A stretch of DNA of 64,000 bases from Alentia gelatinosa (GCA_950022655.1 OX465582.1:88041801-88105800), one strand, 5' to 3'. Shown: positions 31,939 to 43,590, numbered from the stretch's first letter. Notes: generated from the letters alone by a model not told the origin. Numbers and translations are program-made.

Positions 31939-32403
31939 GAGTAAAACCCTGCATAAGCGGACACGCTCCGTTTCGGGCCTAATGGTATCGCTTAGGCGAG
32001 GTGTCCGTTTACGCGGGGTTTTCAAGTTTCTCCAGTCCACAATGCAAGTGTCATATATCGATATGCAGGGGAGACAGAGGCGATTATAAATCTGAAATCC
32101 ATTCTTCAATATCATAATTGTATCCGAAGTTATTAAACTTTGAAATACAAAATGTATTTTCTATGAATATACACTCACGCTCATAAAAATAGAGAAAGCA
32201 TAATCTATTTTTGATAGGATGTCCGGCGGAAGTGTTCGCTTACACGGGCCTTAGGCCTTTTCGTACCGAAATAACTGTACGCTTATAAATGCGGGGTGAC
32301 CGCTTACGCAGGATAGCCACTTACAGGGGTTAAATTATACATGTAAAATAGGGGAAAATTACTATTCCAAGCAAAAGTGTCCGCTTATGCTTATGTTCTA
32401 CTG
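31939..32403. mobile_element. Second pogo-like element, adjacent
   Basis: GAGTAAAACCCTGCATAAGCGGACAC at the left (first base mutated) and GTGTCCGCTTATGCTTATGTTCTACTG at the right with TA after it. Internal GTCCGTTTACGCGGGG and TGCGGGGTGACCGCTTACGC words suggest several decayed ends. Confidence 0.65.
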
Positions 32404-32694
32404 TACACGTGGCCCCTTACGTGGGGTGACTGCTTATGCCTATCGGCTTGTTTAGTACGGGTAAACTAGTAAACTAACCTGTTCTGTTCCTTCATCTTGA
32501 TACATTATCCTAGTATTCCCTGAATAATGTATATTCTGGTCACTACTTTTTCCCCCTTTTTTTCGTTTAGAAAACAATTTAGACAACAATATTTACTCAT
32601 GTGAGCGATCTTCTATATGTTGAATCTCATGACTCTTAGGTATGCCATAAAAATATCCTTTATTCAAAGCAATTATATTTATTAATCTTATTCC

Positions 32695-32965
32695 ATCTCA
32701 CCCCTGGTATTTTTTCCTATAGGCTTAACATTGGGAACTCTTTCTCCATGCCCCTACGAGTATTGTAGTCTGTTCTCCATGGTCTGTATCCTGTGTGTTG
32801 TCCATTATTTTAGGGTGAACAGGGGTGAGATGAATACAAAAAGCAACTCCAACTCGTTTGAATGCTACGTGATATTCACTCGGCTGTCGCTTCGTTCATA
32901 CCACTTCGCATCAAACTCGTGGAGAACGACGACTTTGACCAAAACTTGTTGGTTTCTTCATTAAT
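32695..32965. repeat. TCACCCCTGG hairpin-family element
   Basis: Shares CTCACCCCTGGTATTTT...TAGGCTTAACATTGGGAACT, then GGGGTGAGATGAATAC, then a stem pairing CAACTCGTTTGAATGC with GCATCAAACTCGTGG around GTCGCTTCGTTC. A close relative is at 37530-37790. Confidence 0.6.
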
Positions 32966-33049
32966 TCCTTTTCATGTGATGATTGAAATGTCCATCCAGA
33001 TTTAAAACTATTTGTGGAAGTAGCCATTTCATCTTCGTTTTGAATTTGT

Positions 33050-33385
33050 CCCCTTTTTGGATTAGCTGAACAGCCACATGCAGGGCATCCCTAGCCAGTG
33101 TACCCAGCCCTGTCTTAAACATGAGCAGGTTCCTCTGACATAGAGCCCTCCATGGGCTGTCATTTCATACTGGCCGCACTCATGTGTATGAAAACAAAAT
33201 TGAATCAATAAATATATACCATTTATCTTTGCTATTCTTCAGAACAGCTGGATCTTACTGTATAACTGTGTATTCAGAGGTAGTTTTCCAGTGGAGCCTG
33301 GCTGCTTCTCAAGTCCAGCCATTTCGTTCAGTCTTTATTGTTAGTTCCCAGACTGCACAGTGCCTCGCCAATTAACATAGAACAG
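33050..33385. repeat. Dispersed repeat, same as 63690-64000
   Basis: Shared phrases: CTAGCCAGTGTACCC-GCCCTG, GGTTCCTCTG-CATAGAGCCCTCCA, CATTTCATACTG and AGTCCAGCCATTT-GTTCAGTCTT. The second copy is cut by the right edge of the window. Confidence 0.75.
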
Positions 33386-33659
33386 CGGTTCACCCCTGAA
33401 TGGAGGTCAGGGATGAATACTTTACCTAGGACATCCCAAAGCTTCGCTCCAATAGATAGAGCTGAACACCTGTACTTCTCTGTACTTGGACTTGCTATTC
33501 TGAACTAAACCTTCCCACTGCTCCTTGTTTTAGCATTTTCATCATGTCATCAATGCTCCACCATTTTACCATAAAATTTATATAAAAAAAAAGTTTATAA
33601 AAAAAAAACTAGGAACAAATAGTATGTTCACCATTGATGAATAAACGTGCAGTTGTGAG

Positions 33660-34010
33660 TGAATAATAAAAAAAATACTTGTGTTACATTCATTCCCTGG
33701 AAAGATTTCTGTAACCCACTTACACCCAGTCAACTTGCCATTTTTGCAACTGCCTGAGTCGAGGATCCAAATATATCAAGTACCTGTGGGTCAATGAGGT
33801 ATTTCAGTCTTGAATGATTCGTGATGGTCAGCTGAGCCTGCCTCTAAACCCCTGATATACTTGCACTCTGCTCCTTTCCCACAATCGCAGTGAATAGCAT
33901 GTAGATAGTGAAGGGATAGTTTTCTGGAAGCACACTGGTAGTCTATATGTTACCACTCTAACCTTTAGGCAATGTATGTATTCCGTGCAAGCACGCTCAA
34001 ATCCCCTCCA
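33660..34010. repeat. Dispersed repeat, inverted partner of 19140-19530
   Basis: See the entry at 19140. This copy reads CCACTTACACCCAGT...TTGCCATTT...CAACTGCCT...GAGGTATTT...ATGGTCAGCTG on the plus strand. Confidence 0.55.
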
Positions 34011-34442
34011 ACACTAGTAAATACCTACCGTGATCACAATATATGATATGGTTATTTCATTTTTTTCGAGAACGTTGAATGTCAATATCCTCACTTCCCG
34101 ACAGATGAATTCTAATTTGAAATTACGTGATTATCTCATTGAAGAATTCATCGATACCTAATCTAGAATCCAAACTCAGGTCCATGTAGGCAAGGCTGAT
34201 TAATATTTCATGAAATTAACGTCAATAGCGAAAAGGTCATGGCAGACTTGGTAGGGGACTGGTTCCCCGCCCCAATTAAATATGGGACAAGTAACGCCCA
34301 GCAACAGCAACGTGTGACCGACCTTGAACTTTCTCTGGTTTCCTACCAATTTGCACAACCTCTCTCCATCATGAGATTTCTCATATAACCAATCTACACT
34401 CATTTGAGATACATGGAAATATATGAGAAAGGAATGGCAACA

Positions 34443-34760
34443 TTTTGAGATTGTTTGTTTGTTTTGATTTAACGTCCAGTTAACCATTGTAGGTCATTAC
34501 CAGACTTTCTCAAGGTTCATTTACACCACGAGGGTGGTGATAGAATCTATGTGATGAATTCAGGTAGAAATCTCACCCCTACACATTTACCAAGGTGAGC
34601 GTTCTTTTACTTCCCACACCACATAGACATGGTATGAGAAGGATTGGCCTTTGATATAGCAGTAAATCTACCACTGCTGGGGTGATGGAGAAAGGCGGCT
34701 GCAGTAGGACTGGAACCCACAAAGTCCGACAACCTTGCGGTTACAATTCCGGTATTCCCC
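34443..34760 (-). mobile_element. tRNA-derived SINE-like repeat
   Basis: Read on the minus strand: a tRNA-like head (B box near GGTTCCAGTCC at about 34710), then the body GTAGATTTACTGCTATATC...CATGTCTATGTGGTGTGGGAAG, then GGACGTTAAATCAAAACAAACAAACAA as the tail. The CAAA-type tail suggests mobilisation by a LINE (RTE or similar; inference). This copy keeps the uninterrupted site GTCCAGTTAACCATT. Confidence 0.7.
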
Positions 34761-34989
34761 AACCCTCAACATTCCTAAAGATAGAAGATAACATATTATG
34801 ATGATTCCATAAAAAAACAGATTTCGCTTCATCCTCTAGCGGGTGAACCAGCGTAAAATCCAACAAGCATCAGTCAGGTGCCAGCTAAAAACAATCCCAC
34901 AGTACACCAGAAAAATGGCGGCTGTTACCCATGGGCGTTACCTGGCCTAGTATGTGGAGACATAGACTCCAGGCTAACTTGGTAGGCGA

Positions 34990-35335
34990 CCATTGCTCTA
35001 TATGAATCATGAACCTTATTGAGGTATCCCATAATACAAGATCCGGTGTTAGCTGGTTGCCGTCATGGTACAGTCATAGACCATGACCCATATCCCACAC
35101 TTATTGCGGGTAAACGGTTTTTATATATCTAGAAATCGGGAACCCGATGCCAGAAAAGGAAATTTCAGCTATTTCTACATGAACATTCGAAATGATATTC
35201 AGTTCCTTCAATTATAAATCGGAAAACTGTGGTTCATCAGGGGACATACGGTCGTGGTGTGGCCAGCTAGTTGGGAGCGGATCCTTTACTTACCCGGGCC
35301 GATAATAGGGAGTTTAGTAACATCTGGAGGGCGTA
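34990..35335. repeat. Dispersed repeat, partner of 21085-21425
   Basis: Same orientation and same phrase order as the first copy. Confidence 0.6.
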
Positions 35336-35559
35336 TGACCAAAAATCCATAGGGTGTAATAATGGCCATCAATTGAATATATGACATTGGTATATGTGAA
35401 GTATCCCCATGCCATAACTAGTAGAGGAGCAGATCTGAAAATTTAGGATTTTTCTTGCCGGCTCGCCACAATGGTTATTAGAGTTGATTTTGATTCTAGA
35501 GACTCTCTACTTTTTAGTGTGGGTGCTCTGGCGTTGTAGACCTTTCAGCATCACTATTC

Positions 35560-36160
35560 TATCTGAGGCCAAAGGTCAAGGTCACTAAAATTACAGAGAT
35601 CTCAATTTTTAAGACATATGTGCTTCCTACTCTGACCCTTTATGAGCTAGGAGTTTCATATTGAATAAGCATATATACCCCATCAAGGTCTTTAAGTATG
35701 CAAATGTAAATGACCTTGGGTCAAGGTCAAGGTCACTGAATTCAAGGTCAAACATCAATTTTTTGCCTTTTTTTTGCATATGGGTATGTTTCAGTTGCCA
35801 TGGCAACCATACATATCAGAAACTTGATAAAGAAACAGTTCAGTATTATTCCCTGAACCAATAGCTTCAATTTGGTATGCTATTCACCCATATAGACCAT
35901 ATAAAACACATACCTAATCCACTTAAGAAAGAATTGGATGCTCACCAATTAATGAAAACTGTATGGAAATCCTTAGCGAAACAGCAAAAGTCACATTCAA
36001 CTTCTAAACTAGATTGTGAATATTTCATTAGCTATTACAAGTATGGGTTTCATATTGGACATGATGAAGGCTGCATAGCTTAAGTTCCAAAACCTACCCA
36101 GATAATGACCTTGACCCAATATCAAGGTCATATTCCCAAGGTCAGCCATTGCTACTCATT
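35560..36160. promoter_or_regulatory. Cluster of TCAAGGTCA nuclear-receptor-type half-sites
   Basis: AAGGTCAAGGTCAC at 35572, TCAAGGTCAAGGTCAC at 35721, TTCAAGGTCA at 35741, and TCAAGGTCA/CAAGGTCA at 36121-36145, plus TGACCTTG at 35711 and 36107 in the other orientation. TCAAGGTCA is the extended half-site of ERR and FTZ-F1/SF-1 receptors. The cluster may simply belong to a repeat, since AGGTCA-rich repeats are common in invertebrates. Binding is untested. Confidence 0.35.
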
Positions 36161-36554
36161 CCAACATAAACTAGTGACTCAGGATATTATGTTTATCTAT
36201 GTGCAGCATGCCTCTACAAAAGGATCAGTCGTTTCTGTGGAAAAACTTCCCCTATGAAAACAGGCTCACAGGAGACTTATAATTCAAGCTATATATGCCA
36301 AAATGGCCTTATACCTTCCTTTCATTCTTGTGAACCATCTGATATGAAGAAATGTTACATAGCTGCATTAGTTTTTAATGCATGGGGTTGGCAAAATGAC
36401 ATAAAAATATTTTCGCTAAAAAACTGGTATATTTGGGTGGTTTTTCGGCCCCAGCCTCCTTATTATGCATCAGACATAGGCAAAACTAGGGTACCCCTTG
36501 ATGCCCAAGATGAGACCAATGTGAAAAAAATGAAAAAATCATATATATATATAT

Positions 36555-36790
36555 ATGTAGTGGAGCTTAAGCGGGAGACATCTCAAGCGAGAAATACAAC
36601 AATTTACAGAATCGCCAACACAAAATGGCATTTATGTGAGCTATTATTTCATATTTCACCTGATCATTGCTTCTGAGACGCTGAATTATCAATGGGAGAT
36701 ATTCCTATGAAATAATAGATCATTACTTACATGCCATTTTATGTTGGCGATTCTGGAAATCGCTGCGTTTCTCGCTCTGTATATCTCCGG
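36555..36790. repeat. Hairpin, about 235 bp
   Basis: GCGAGAAATACAACAATTTACAGAATCGCCAACA...AAATGGCATTTATGTGA at the left faces ACATGCCATTTTATGTTGGCGATTCTGGAAATCG...GTTTCTCGC at the right. AAAT-CGCTGCGTTGCTG near 28380 belongs to the same family. Confidence 0.7.
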
Positions 36791-37048
36791 CTTTATGTGA
36801 AGGATTAGATGACTGACCGTTGGGTCAGTTGGTCTTAAACCCGTAGAATGACTCCTGATCCCCTCATAATAAAGCACTTTGGTTGTTATCTGCATCAATA
36901 TTACTGAAGTCATTAATGGCTTAAACACAGGACTAGGAATAAGTAGAATTACCAGGTACACTCAGAAGGAGGTCAGGAGGTCAGTATTCCAATGAAACCT
37001 GATAGGAATTTGCAAGTACCTCACCCCTGGAATAAATGTCCATAGGCC

Positions 37049-37524
37049 TAAAGGCATATCCTACAATCCACAGTGTCGCCACCTAGTGATTTATGGATAA
37101 TGTTAAATACCGGTCAAAACTGGTTTCTTGGGATTCCTTTTAATTCTACATTAGTAAATTTAACGTTTTGTCCAGTTTTTCCGATTCCAATAGGTAAAAT
37201 AGGCCAATTTACATTTGCTTGATTTACAAGTGAAATGAAACATATGGTTCTCTTCGATTCTTTCAAAAACAAGGACGGTGACCTATTATTTTTAAAACCT
37301 ATATTCTGTGAAAGTTTGAGGAAAATGACATGTCTTTTTAGAATGTCTATATATTCTGATATAAAATGATCACAATTTTGATCTATAAATAAAAAACTAG
37401 GACGATGACCCCCAAATTTTACGTTAAATATGTGTTCCACAACACTTGGAGATCATCATATTAAATTTTCAGGGAATTGACATGGGTTTTAATTTTCAAG
37501 CCAAATTGTCCGATATGCCTTTAA
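37049..37524 (-). mobile_element. MITE with TTAAAGGCATATC ends, copy 2
   Basis: Opposite orientation to 21599-21951. TAAAGGCATATCCTACAATCCACAGTGTCGCCACC opens and AAATTGTCCGATATGCCTTTAA closes it. Confidence 0.75.
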
Positions 37525-37529
37525 CCTTG

Positions 37530-37800
37530 GGAACTTGTTCTCCATGCCCCTATGGGTAATTGCAGTCCGTTCCCCATGGTTTATATCCTGTGTGTTGTCC
37601 ATTATTTTTGTGTGTACAGGGGTGAGATGAATACAGAAAGCAACTCGTTTTGGTCAAAGAAGTCTTTCTCCAACTCATTTGAATGCTATGTGATATTCAC
37701 TTGGCTGTCGCCGCGTTCATATCACACTGCACCAAACTCGTGTACAATATTGAAATTGACCAAAACCTGTTGGTTTCTTCTTTTGTATCTTCCGTTGACC
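37530..37800. repeat. TCACCCCTGG hairpin-family element
   Basis: Close relative of 32695-32965: AACTTGTTCTCCATGCCCCTA, GGGGTGAGATGAATAC, CGTTTTGGTCAAAG...TTGACCAAAACCTGTTGG. Confidence 0.6.
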
Positions 37801-37852
37801 TAAAAGTTCAACGTTTTATCCAAAACAGAGCGATTCAATTGCAACAGTCTTC

Positions 37853-38409
37853 ATAAAGGCATATCAGACAATTTGCCTTGAAATTTAAAACCCTTGTCAT
37901 TTTACTGAGAAGTTAATATCATAATCCTTAAGTGTACTTAACAAAACACATAGAAGTGTCCTTAAGAGAACACATAGATGATTTAGAAATGGGGGTCACT
38001 GTGCTAGTTTTTGATTTAGAGATCAGTACTGTGATATTATATCTATATAGGAATGTACAGGAATTCTAAAACGTTGCTTTTTATATAGTAAAACCCATGT
38101 CATTTTCATCAAACTTTCACAGAATATAGTAAATGTATAGTACTATACACTACACTTTTAAAAATCATAGGTTACCGACCTTGTTTTTGTAAGAATTGAA
38201 GAAAACTATATTTCTCAGTTCATTTTCTTAATAAATCAGTCAAATGTAAATTGGCTTAATTTATCCATTGGGTCAAGTCAAACTCGATGATGTCAGATTT
38301 CACTCATTTAGTACTAGAATATGCCAAAAGGAACCTATTTGTATTGAAAATTGTCCGTATTTTAAAATCATCAGGTGGCGCCATTGTGAATTGTAGGATA
38401 TGCCTTTAA
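37853..38409 (+). mobile_element. MITE with TTAAAGGCATATC ends, copy 3
   Basis: ATAAAGGCATATCAGACAATTTGCC opens and ATTGTAGGATATGCCTTTAA closes. Longest copy (about 557 bp), with an extra internal segment around 37930-38060. Confidence 0.75.
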
Positions 38410-39234
38410 CACTTTTTTTCAATTTCTTTATTGATGCTTATTAAACTCATGCATTTATTTGAGATGAAAATAATATCCAATAAATGTTCACATCACATAA
38501 AGAGGCTGTGCGTATCATAGGCTGGATTTCTTTACGCGAGTCCTTCCCATACGGTGAGATAACACTTCTGTTCAGTCAATACTTATTTTCTAATTCACAA
38601 TTACTGCAAGAGTAATGATAAAATATGTCTATCCAAACCTGACGTTACAACAAGATTACCCGAACAGATCCGCTGTCTTGGATGTGAGATAAAAATACAT
38701 AGCAGTCGGTTTACAAATGGTTACTCTCGACATTCATCAGACACTTTGTACTTGTTGATTTTCAGTCTTCTCTGAGTAGTGCCGACCAGGGACGCCCTCT
38801 ATCGGAGGAACCGGGACTTAAGGAGAGCGAAATATCTGGTCAGTATTTTCACTTTTCCTTTTCTACCCTTTTATTGGACGTCCGAGCGCAATTTTAGGAC
38901 ATTTTAGAAAATGTAGAGAAAAACCAACAACCACAAAAAACAATAAACCCGAATACAGAGAAATATAAAACTGGACCGCTTTACTAAGGTAATATTTTAT
39001 GGGAAAAACTTCCACCTGAAAAATAGAATCTACATCGAGGTGATCCCTTTAAAAATAAAATAAAGGATACCCTATTGGAATATATATTAACCTTGAGGCA
39101 ACGTATATATAGGCAAGCGAGCACACTCTAAAACATGTGGTAGTTATTTGCTAGGATCTGTCAAAACATTTTTTTTTTCAAAATTGTATTGACCACATAG
39201 GAGTTTTTACACTAACTTTTTGACAATTCGATAT
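38410..39234. other. No supported gene
   Basis: AT-rich, without a clear inverted repeat or ORF. A CGCCCTCTATCGGAGGAACC phrase near 38790 is more GC-rich but not recognised. Confidence 0.35.
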
Positions 39235-39800
39235 TTACCTACCACATATAAAACGTGTAATTTTCCGTACTATCCGCTTGGAGATCTTCCCGCACATAGA
39301 GACAGAGTGAACACGACCTATGCTTGGAGACTGAGAGCCCACGAGAGTGAGATTCTCGTGCAGTGAAAAACTCGAACCTGTTCTTCTTTTTTGTATTTCT
39401 ATACTCAGACAAACTTCTTCTCTTATGATTCATTACAAGCCATGCCAAAATCAAAGTTTAGTATTGTAGTTTTCTGATCTATTTTTCTCGTGAGAAACCA
39501 ATGGGATCTTTTGGCTGGTACCCGCCTATGTCTTACGATCTTAACTTTCGCTGGTAGCCCTTTCAAAACTCCTCTGATACCCCTCCCCCCACCCTCCACA
39601 TCTCCAGCCACCACTCTAAGTATTTGACCTCGGCCATGCAATTGGCTTTGTGGAGCAGTCAGCTGAGTGTGCGCCTGGGGATGCGGGCGTAGGGTGTACG
39701 ATTCCCGCATCGGCTGAAGACATTTTTTTTTTTTTTTATTTCTTTATTGAACTAATAGAACTAACTCGGGACTCGACGAAGTCGCTAGTTGTAGTCAACG
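39235..39800 (+). mobile_element. TTACCTACCACATATAAAACG element with tRNA-like segment
   Basis: Terminus TTTACCTACCACATATAAAACG at 39234. CACGAGAGTGAGATTCTCGTG is a perfect short palindrome at 39340. The tRNA-like block GTGGAGCAGTCAGCTGAGTG is at 39650, and GGACTCGACGAAGTCGCTAG ends the conserved part. The right terminus of the same family at 42112 could belong to this element, with later insertions between them, or to another copy. Confidence 0.6.
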
Positions 39801-39826
39801 ATTCGGCTCCTGTCAGCTTTGGCTCC

Positions 39827-40624
39827 AGGCCTATAGACCGCATTAGTCCTGATGTCATTTTGGTGCCAAACAAATCCAAACTCCGAGAAGCACTGCATAG
39901 ACGTAGCATCGTGGCATAGTAGAGTTAAATATAATGTAGAATTAACAAATTTGAGATGTGTAGGATCGCCGACTGCTGCACTTATGAAGGGATATCCCAA
40001 TGTTTGGCACCAGAACGTAAAATGGGATTCACACGGTGTGACAAATGGACCTGAGACTGGTGTACTTCACACCTTTGCACCAGTCGGCTACTATTTCCAA
40101 CTGGGAACAAAGTTTCACAGATTGGGGTGTTCTACAGTCTCAGGGGAACATGGCGGATTCAATTCACATGAGAAGATTTAACAGGTACATAGTCTCAACC
40201 CCACACCCCTACACAGGGTACACAGGGTACACAGGGCACACAGTCGCCGACTCAGGGTACTTCCCCGTGTGAATAGGTGTTATTTGAGACCGCTGAGACT
40301 CACAGATTGGGGGAGAACGTGTGAAATACATTTGTCTCACCAAAATGTCCCTCTAAATTTTAAACCTGTTTAAAGTAAAAATCTCATGAGATTCTGTTCC
40401 TTGTTAGGGGCGATTGTCGCCGACAATTGCAAGAGAAAAAAGTTGTCTCAGCAAAATGAAAGCCTGTCATTCACACGAGGAGATTGTGTTCCAGTACCAA
40501 ATCTCAACAGGATTTGTCTCAGACAAACGGCCTGTGAGGTACATGAATCCCACCGTGTGAATCCCGTTTTAGGGAAACCCCGCTCTCGGCAGGTCAAATG
40601 ACATCACACTAATGCGGTCTATGC
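39827..40624. mobile_element. Inverted-repeat element, about 800 bp
   Basis: TATAGACCGCATTAGTCCTGATGTCATTTTG at the left is inverted as CAAATGACATCACACTAATGCGGTCTAT at the right, about 28 bp. It contains a second internal pair of GGATTCACACGGTGTGA / CACCGTGTGAATCCC. No transposase. Confidence 0.7.
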
Positions 40625-41385
40625 TGGTTTTCAGCAGGTACCGAGTAGTTTGTTTGATAACATGCCAACATCTGACAATTTTATACATCACATATTCGTG
40701 TCTGTTCTAGAGTAATATCATATTTCCCTTTACCTTCTTCTTTACATTCTAGTCATAAGGATAGGGAAACCTATTATATATCATAATATAACATCTAGCA
40801 TTTGACAACGCATTCTTCCCTGGGAATTGAGTATGTAACTTGAGGTCAATCGATGATTAGTTATGATCGAGTGCGCTGATCATAGTGCTGATATAAAGTC
40901 AGCAATCGTATTGCCCTCGTAAGCTGCCATAAGTATTACATCACTTGTGTAAGTAAGCCTACACCAGCAGAATTATCCCCACTTATTTACGAGTAGAGAT
41001 TGGTTTCAAGATATGTTTCTATTTACATCGTTATGCCATATTAAGAAAGAAATTTATGAATGTTTGGTCTGTGTCCCCGTTCGAGTTTGGAGTGCGCAGT
41101 AATATGTACGAGGCGATAGCCGCGTGAATATTCCGGAGCGCTCCAAATGAGAATTAGTATTTCTATATGAACTTCATATTTGACAATTTTAAGGTCAACA
41201 GTGTCAATACCCAAAGCAAAGTTGCCCCCCCCCCCCCCCCCCCCCCAAGGATACCCAAATAAAGTCCCTTCTCCCCCTGTATTACAAGTTGCCCCCATCC
41301 TCCGGCCATGATTATTGAACGCTCCCTTATCGAAAATTATTTTTGCTCGTGACACATTACCTATTATGAAATCATATTACTTCAC
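40625..41385. other. No supported gene; poly-C run at 41226-41246
   Basis: AT-rich with one long C homopolymer. No repeat end was confirmed. Confidence 0.35.
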
Positions 41386-41389
41386 ATTA

Positions 41390-41785
41390 TCTCACCCCAG
41401 GTATTTTCCCCAGAGACTCAACATTGGGAATTCGTATCCAATGCCCATTAAGTATTTTTTCTAAATACTCAACGGGCATTGGATATCTTACCCCTGGTAT
41501 TTTCCCCCATAGACTTTGGGAACTCATATCCAATGCCCATTGAGTATCTAGAAAAAATACTCAATGGAGGATCAAGTCACAAAGGTTAGCCCATTGGTCA
41601 ATGTGAGGGGTGAGATGAATTCAGAAACCTATTCAAGTTTATGTTCAGAGCTCGATCCCATCTCGTTTGAATAGCGACGTAATTTACACAGCTTCGCCTT
41701 GTGAATTACTACTCGATTGAAAAGAAATGGGATACGAGCTGTGAAGATAAACCTTTATAGGTTTCCTCTATACAAGTTACGTATT
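41390..41785. repeat. Large hairpin, GCGAAGCC family, full-length copy 3
   Basis: TATCTCACCCCAGGTATTTTCCCCA...ACTCAACATTGGGAA begins the conserved left part (which is itself duplicated here), then GGGGTGAGATGAATTCAGAAACC. The hairpin pairs CAAGTTTATGTTCAGAGCTCG with ...GAGCTGTGAAGATAAACC around CACAGCTTCGCCTTGTG. Confidence 0.7.
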
Positions 41786-41934
41786 TATAAGCTGTACTAT
41801 TTGGTGTGACAGCGGACAGAGATATATTATTTGATGCGACACAGGTACTACCTAGTCGGAGCTTTCTCTCAGGGTATCGAGATAAGAAAACTATAGTTAT
41901 AGCTTATATTTTCAATAAGGCTAGGGATATATCA

Positions 41935-42112
41935 TAAGAGAAGAAGCTAGTCCTATACAAAGAGAAGAGCCGGTTTGAGTTGATCTCTCCACGAGATTCT
42001 CGCTCTCGTGGCCCTTCACTCTTCATGTATAGTTCTGGTTCACAGTCTCTATGGGAAGAGGCAACTCCAAGCAAACCCGACAGAATTCTAACGTTTTATA
42101 TGTGGTAGGTAA
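41935..42112 (-). mobile_element. Right end of a TTACCTACC element, abutting an exon
   Basis: AGGGATATATCATAAGAGAAGAAG...CACGAGATTCTCGCTCTCGTGGCCC...ATTCTAACGTTTTATATGTGGTAGGTAA. The last base of the element is about 22 bp from the exon at 42135, so the branch point and pyrimidine tract of that acceptor lie at or inside the element border. Confidence 0.7.
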
Positions 42113-42134
42113 TGACCTTACACTCTCCACGCAG

Positions 42135-42278
42135 ATCTCCAGGAGGCGTTTGACGTGTTTGACGCGGAGGGAGAGGGCACCATCACCACCCGGAAGTTGT
42201 TCCGCATCATGCGCGCGCTGGGTCAGAACCCAACCGAAGCTGAGGTTCAGGATCTGATAAACGCCGTGGATGATGACG
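42135..42278 (+). CDS. Calmodulin-like EF-hand protein, exon with EF-hand 1
   Basis: Acceptor TCTCCACGCAG at 42134; donor GACG|GTAAGT at 42278/42279; 144 nt, phase 1 in and out. Encodes [18 protein letters not shown] then [23 protein letters not shown], which aligns with calmodulin residues of EF-hand 1 and the following helix ([15 protein letters not shown] in calmodulin). The loop [12 protein letters not shown] has Lys where a Glu at position 12 should bind calcium, so this site is probably weak or dead. The first exon, with the start codon, was not found upstream. The product is a cytosolic calcium sensor or a regulatory light-chain-like protein; the exact subfamily is unclear. Confidence 0.85.
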
Positions 42279-42319
42279 GTAAGTTCCGGTCACTAGTCCT
42301 TAGTCAATCAACACCCTTC

Positions 42320-42470
42320 TCCTTTAGGGGCCATCCATAAAGTAGGTATGCAGAATTTTCAAATTTTTGGACCCCTCCCCATCCCTATCCCTATTCCCAA
42401 CCCTGTGCGCAATAGAACAAAGAAGGGGCATACGCAAATTTTCCAAAATATTTGCCCCCCCCTCCCCCAC
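42320..42470. mobile_element. CCATCCATAAAGTA MITE, truncated (in intron)
   Basis: Left end GGGGCCATCCATAAAGTA as at 46332. The right part is replaced at about 42470 by a fragment of the hairpin insertion family (GGAACTCGGCATAAATGCCTCGTTCCG). Confidence 0.6.
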
Positions 42471-42569
42471 GGAACTCGGCATAAATGCCTCGTTCCGTAC
42501 AAACCGTAAATTACCATCTCGTTCTGTGACTTGTACAGCATGGTCAAGACGTTCTATATGAGTACACTA

Positions 42570-43466
42570 GCGACGATTCGTATTTGGCTACCACCTACCA
42601 CATAGTTTATATTGCATCATGTCCCAAAAGTGTACCCTGCTCCGAGATATTTGTCTCGAACTCTGGTCAAAAAGCGATCGGACAAGACCAACCCCTAAGT
42701 CGGAGATTTCTAACTGCTTTGAGCCCCCTAGCGGGTGAAGGGGAAATCATCGTAAACTTGTGGTCATGTCCCGGTCACACTGGCGTAAAAAAGTGGCATT
42801 TTTCCGTGTATGCACGTCTACGTTCTTCTACGTATTTTGAAATCTACAAATACGTTGTAAAACGCCGCAAAATGCGGAGATACGTATATAGGAAAGTGGG
42901 TATGCGCCGAAAAACGTCACAATGTGTACAGAAGCGTAAATAAGCGTTGATGAACGTTGAGAAGCGTACTAAAATGTTAGAGCAAAGCAAACAAATACAT
43001 TCTTAATCCATAGCTAATACGTGGTCCCCAACAATTCAAATACGTAAAAGAAACGCCATAATTTACGCCAGTCTGACTGGGGCATTATCATTTCGCATGA
43101 CACAGGTGTTTGAGCTGATCATCAGCGATCAGAACTCTATCACAGAGTAAAAATATATATATCCTTACTCTGTGACTCTATGGATTGACACCAGCAAAAG
43201 TTGAGATCTCACGAGAAAAGTAGATCAGTGAACTACTATACTAAACTTTGATTTCAGCATAGCTTGAAATAGATCACAAGAGAAATAGGTTGTTTCTGTA
43301 TAGATCTACAAAAAAGAAGAACAGGTTAAAGGTTTTTCTCTCCACGAGATTCTCACTCCCGTGATACTTCAATCTCCATACGTAGTTCTGGTTTGTCTGT
43401 TTCTATGTGGCGGAGGAACTCCAAGTAGATCCGACAAAATTCTAAAGTTTTATATGTGATAGGTAA
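42570..43466 (-). mobile_element. TTACCTAC-family element in the EF-hand gene intron
   Basis: ATTCGTATTTGGCTACCACCTACC near 42575 and ATTCTAAAGTTTTATATGTGATAGGTAA at 43440-43466. The middle has CACGAGATTCTCACTCCCGTG. The part around 42780-43080 (many ACGTA/TACG words) looks like a separate insertion. Confidence 0.5.
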
Positions 43467-43590
43467 TAATAGGTAACTATATCACTTCAGAGGGTCAGAA
43501 CAGAAGACCTACTCTAAGCCGAACTTGGAGATTTGTATCCAAATTCAAACCTAATAAAATCCATTAAAAATAATCTCATTTTACCACCAG

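Noticed and set aside
36254..36676. 140-residue plus-strand frame
   Set aside because: It crosses the left arm of the 36555-36790 hairpin and a (TA)n-like run, with no domain or splice support.
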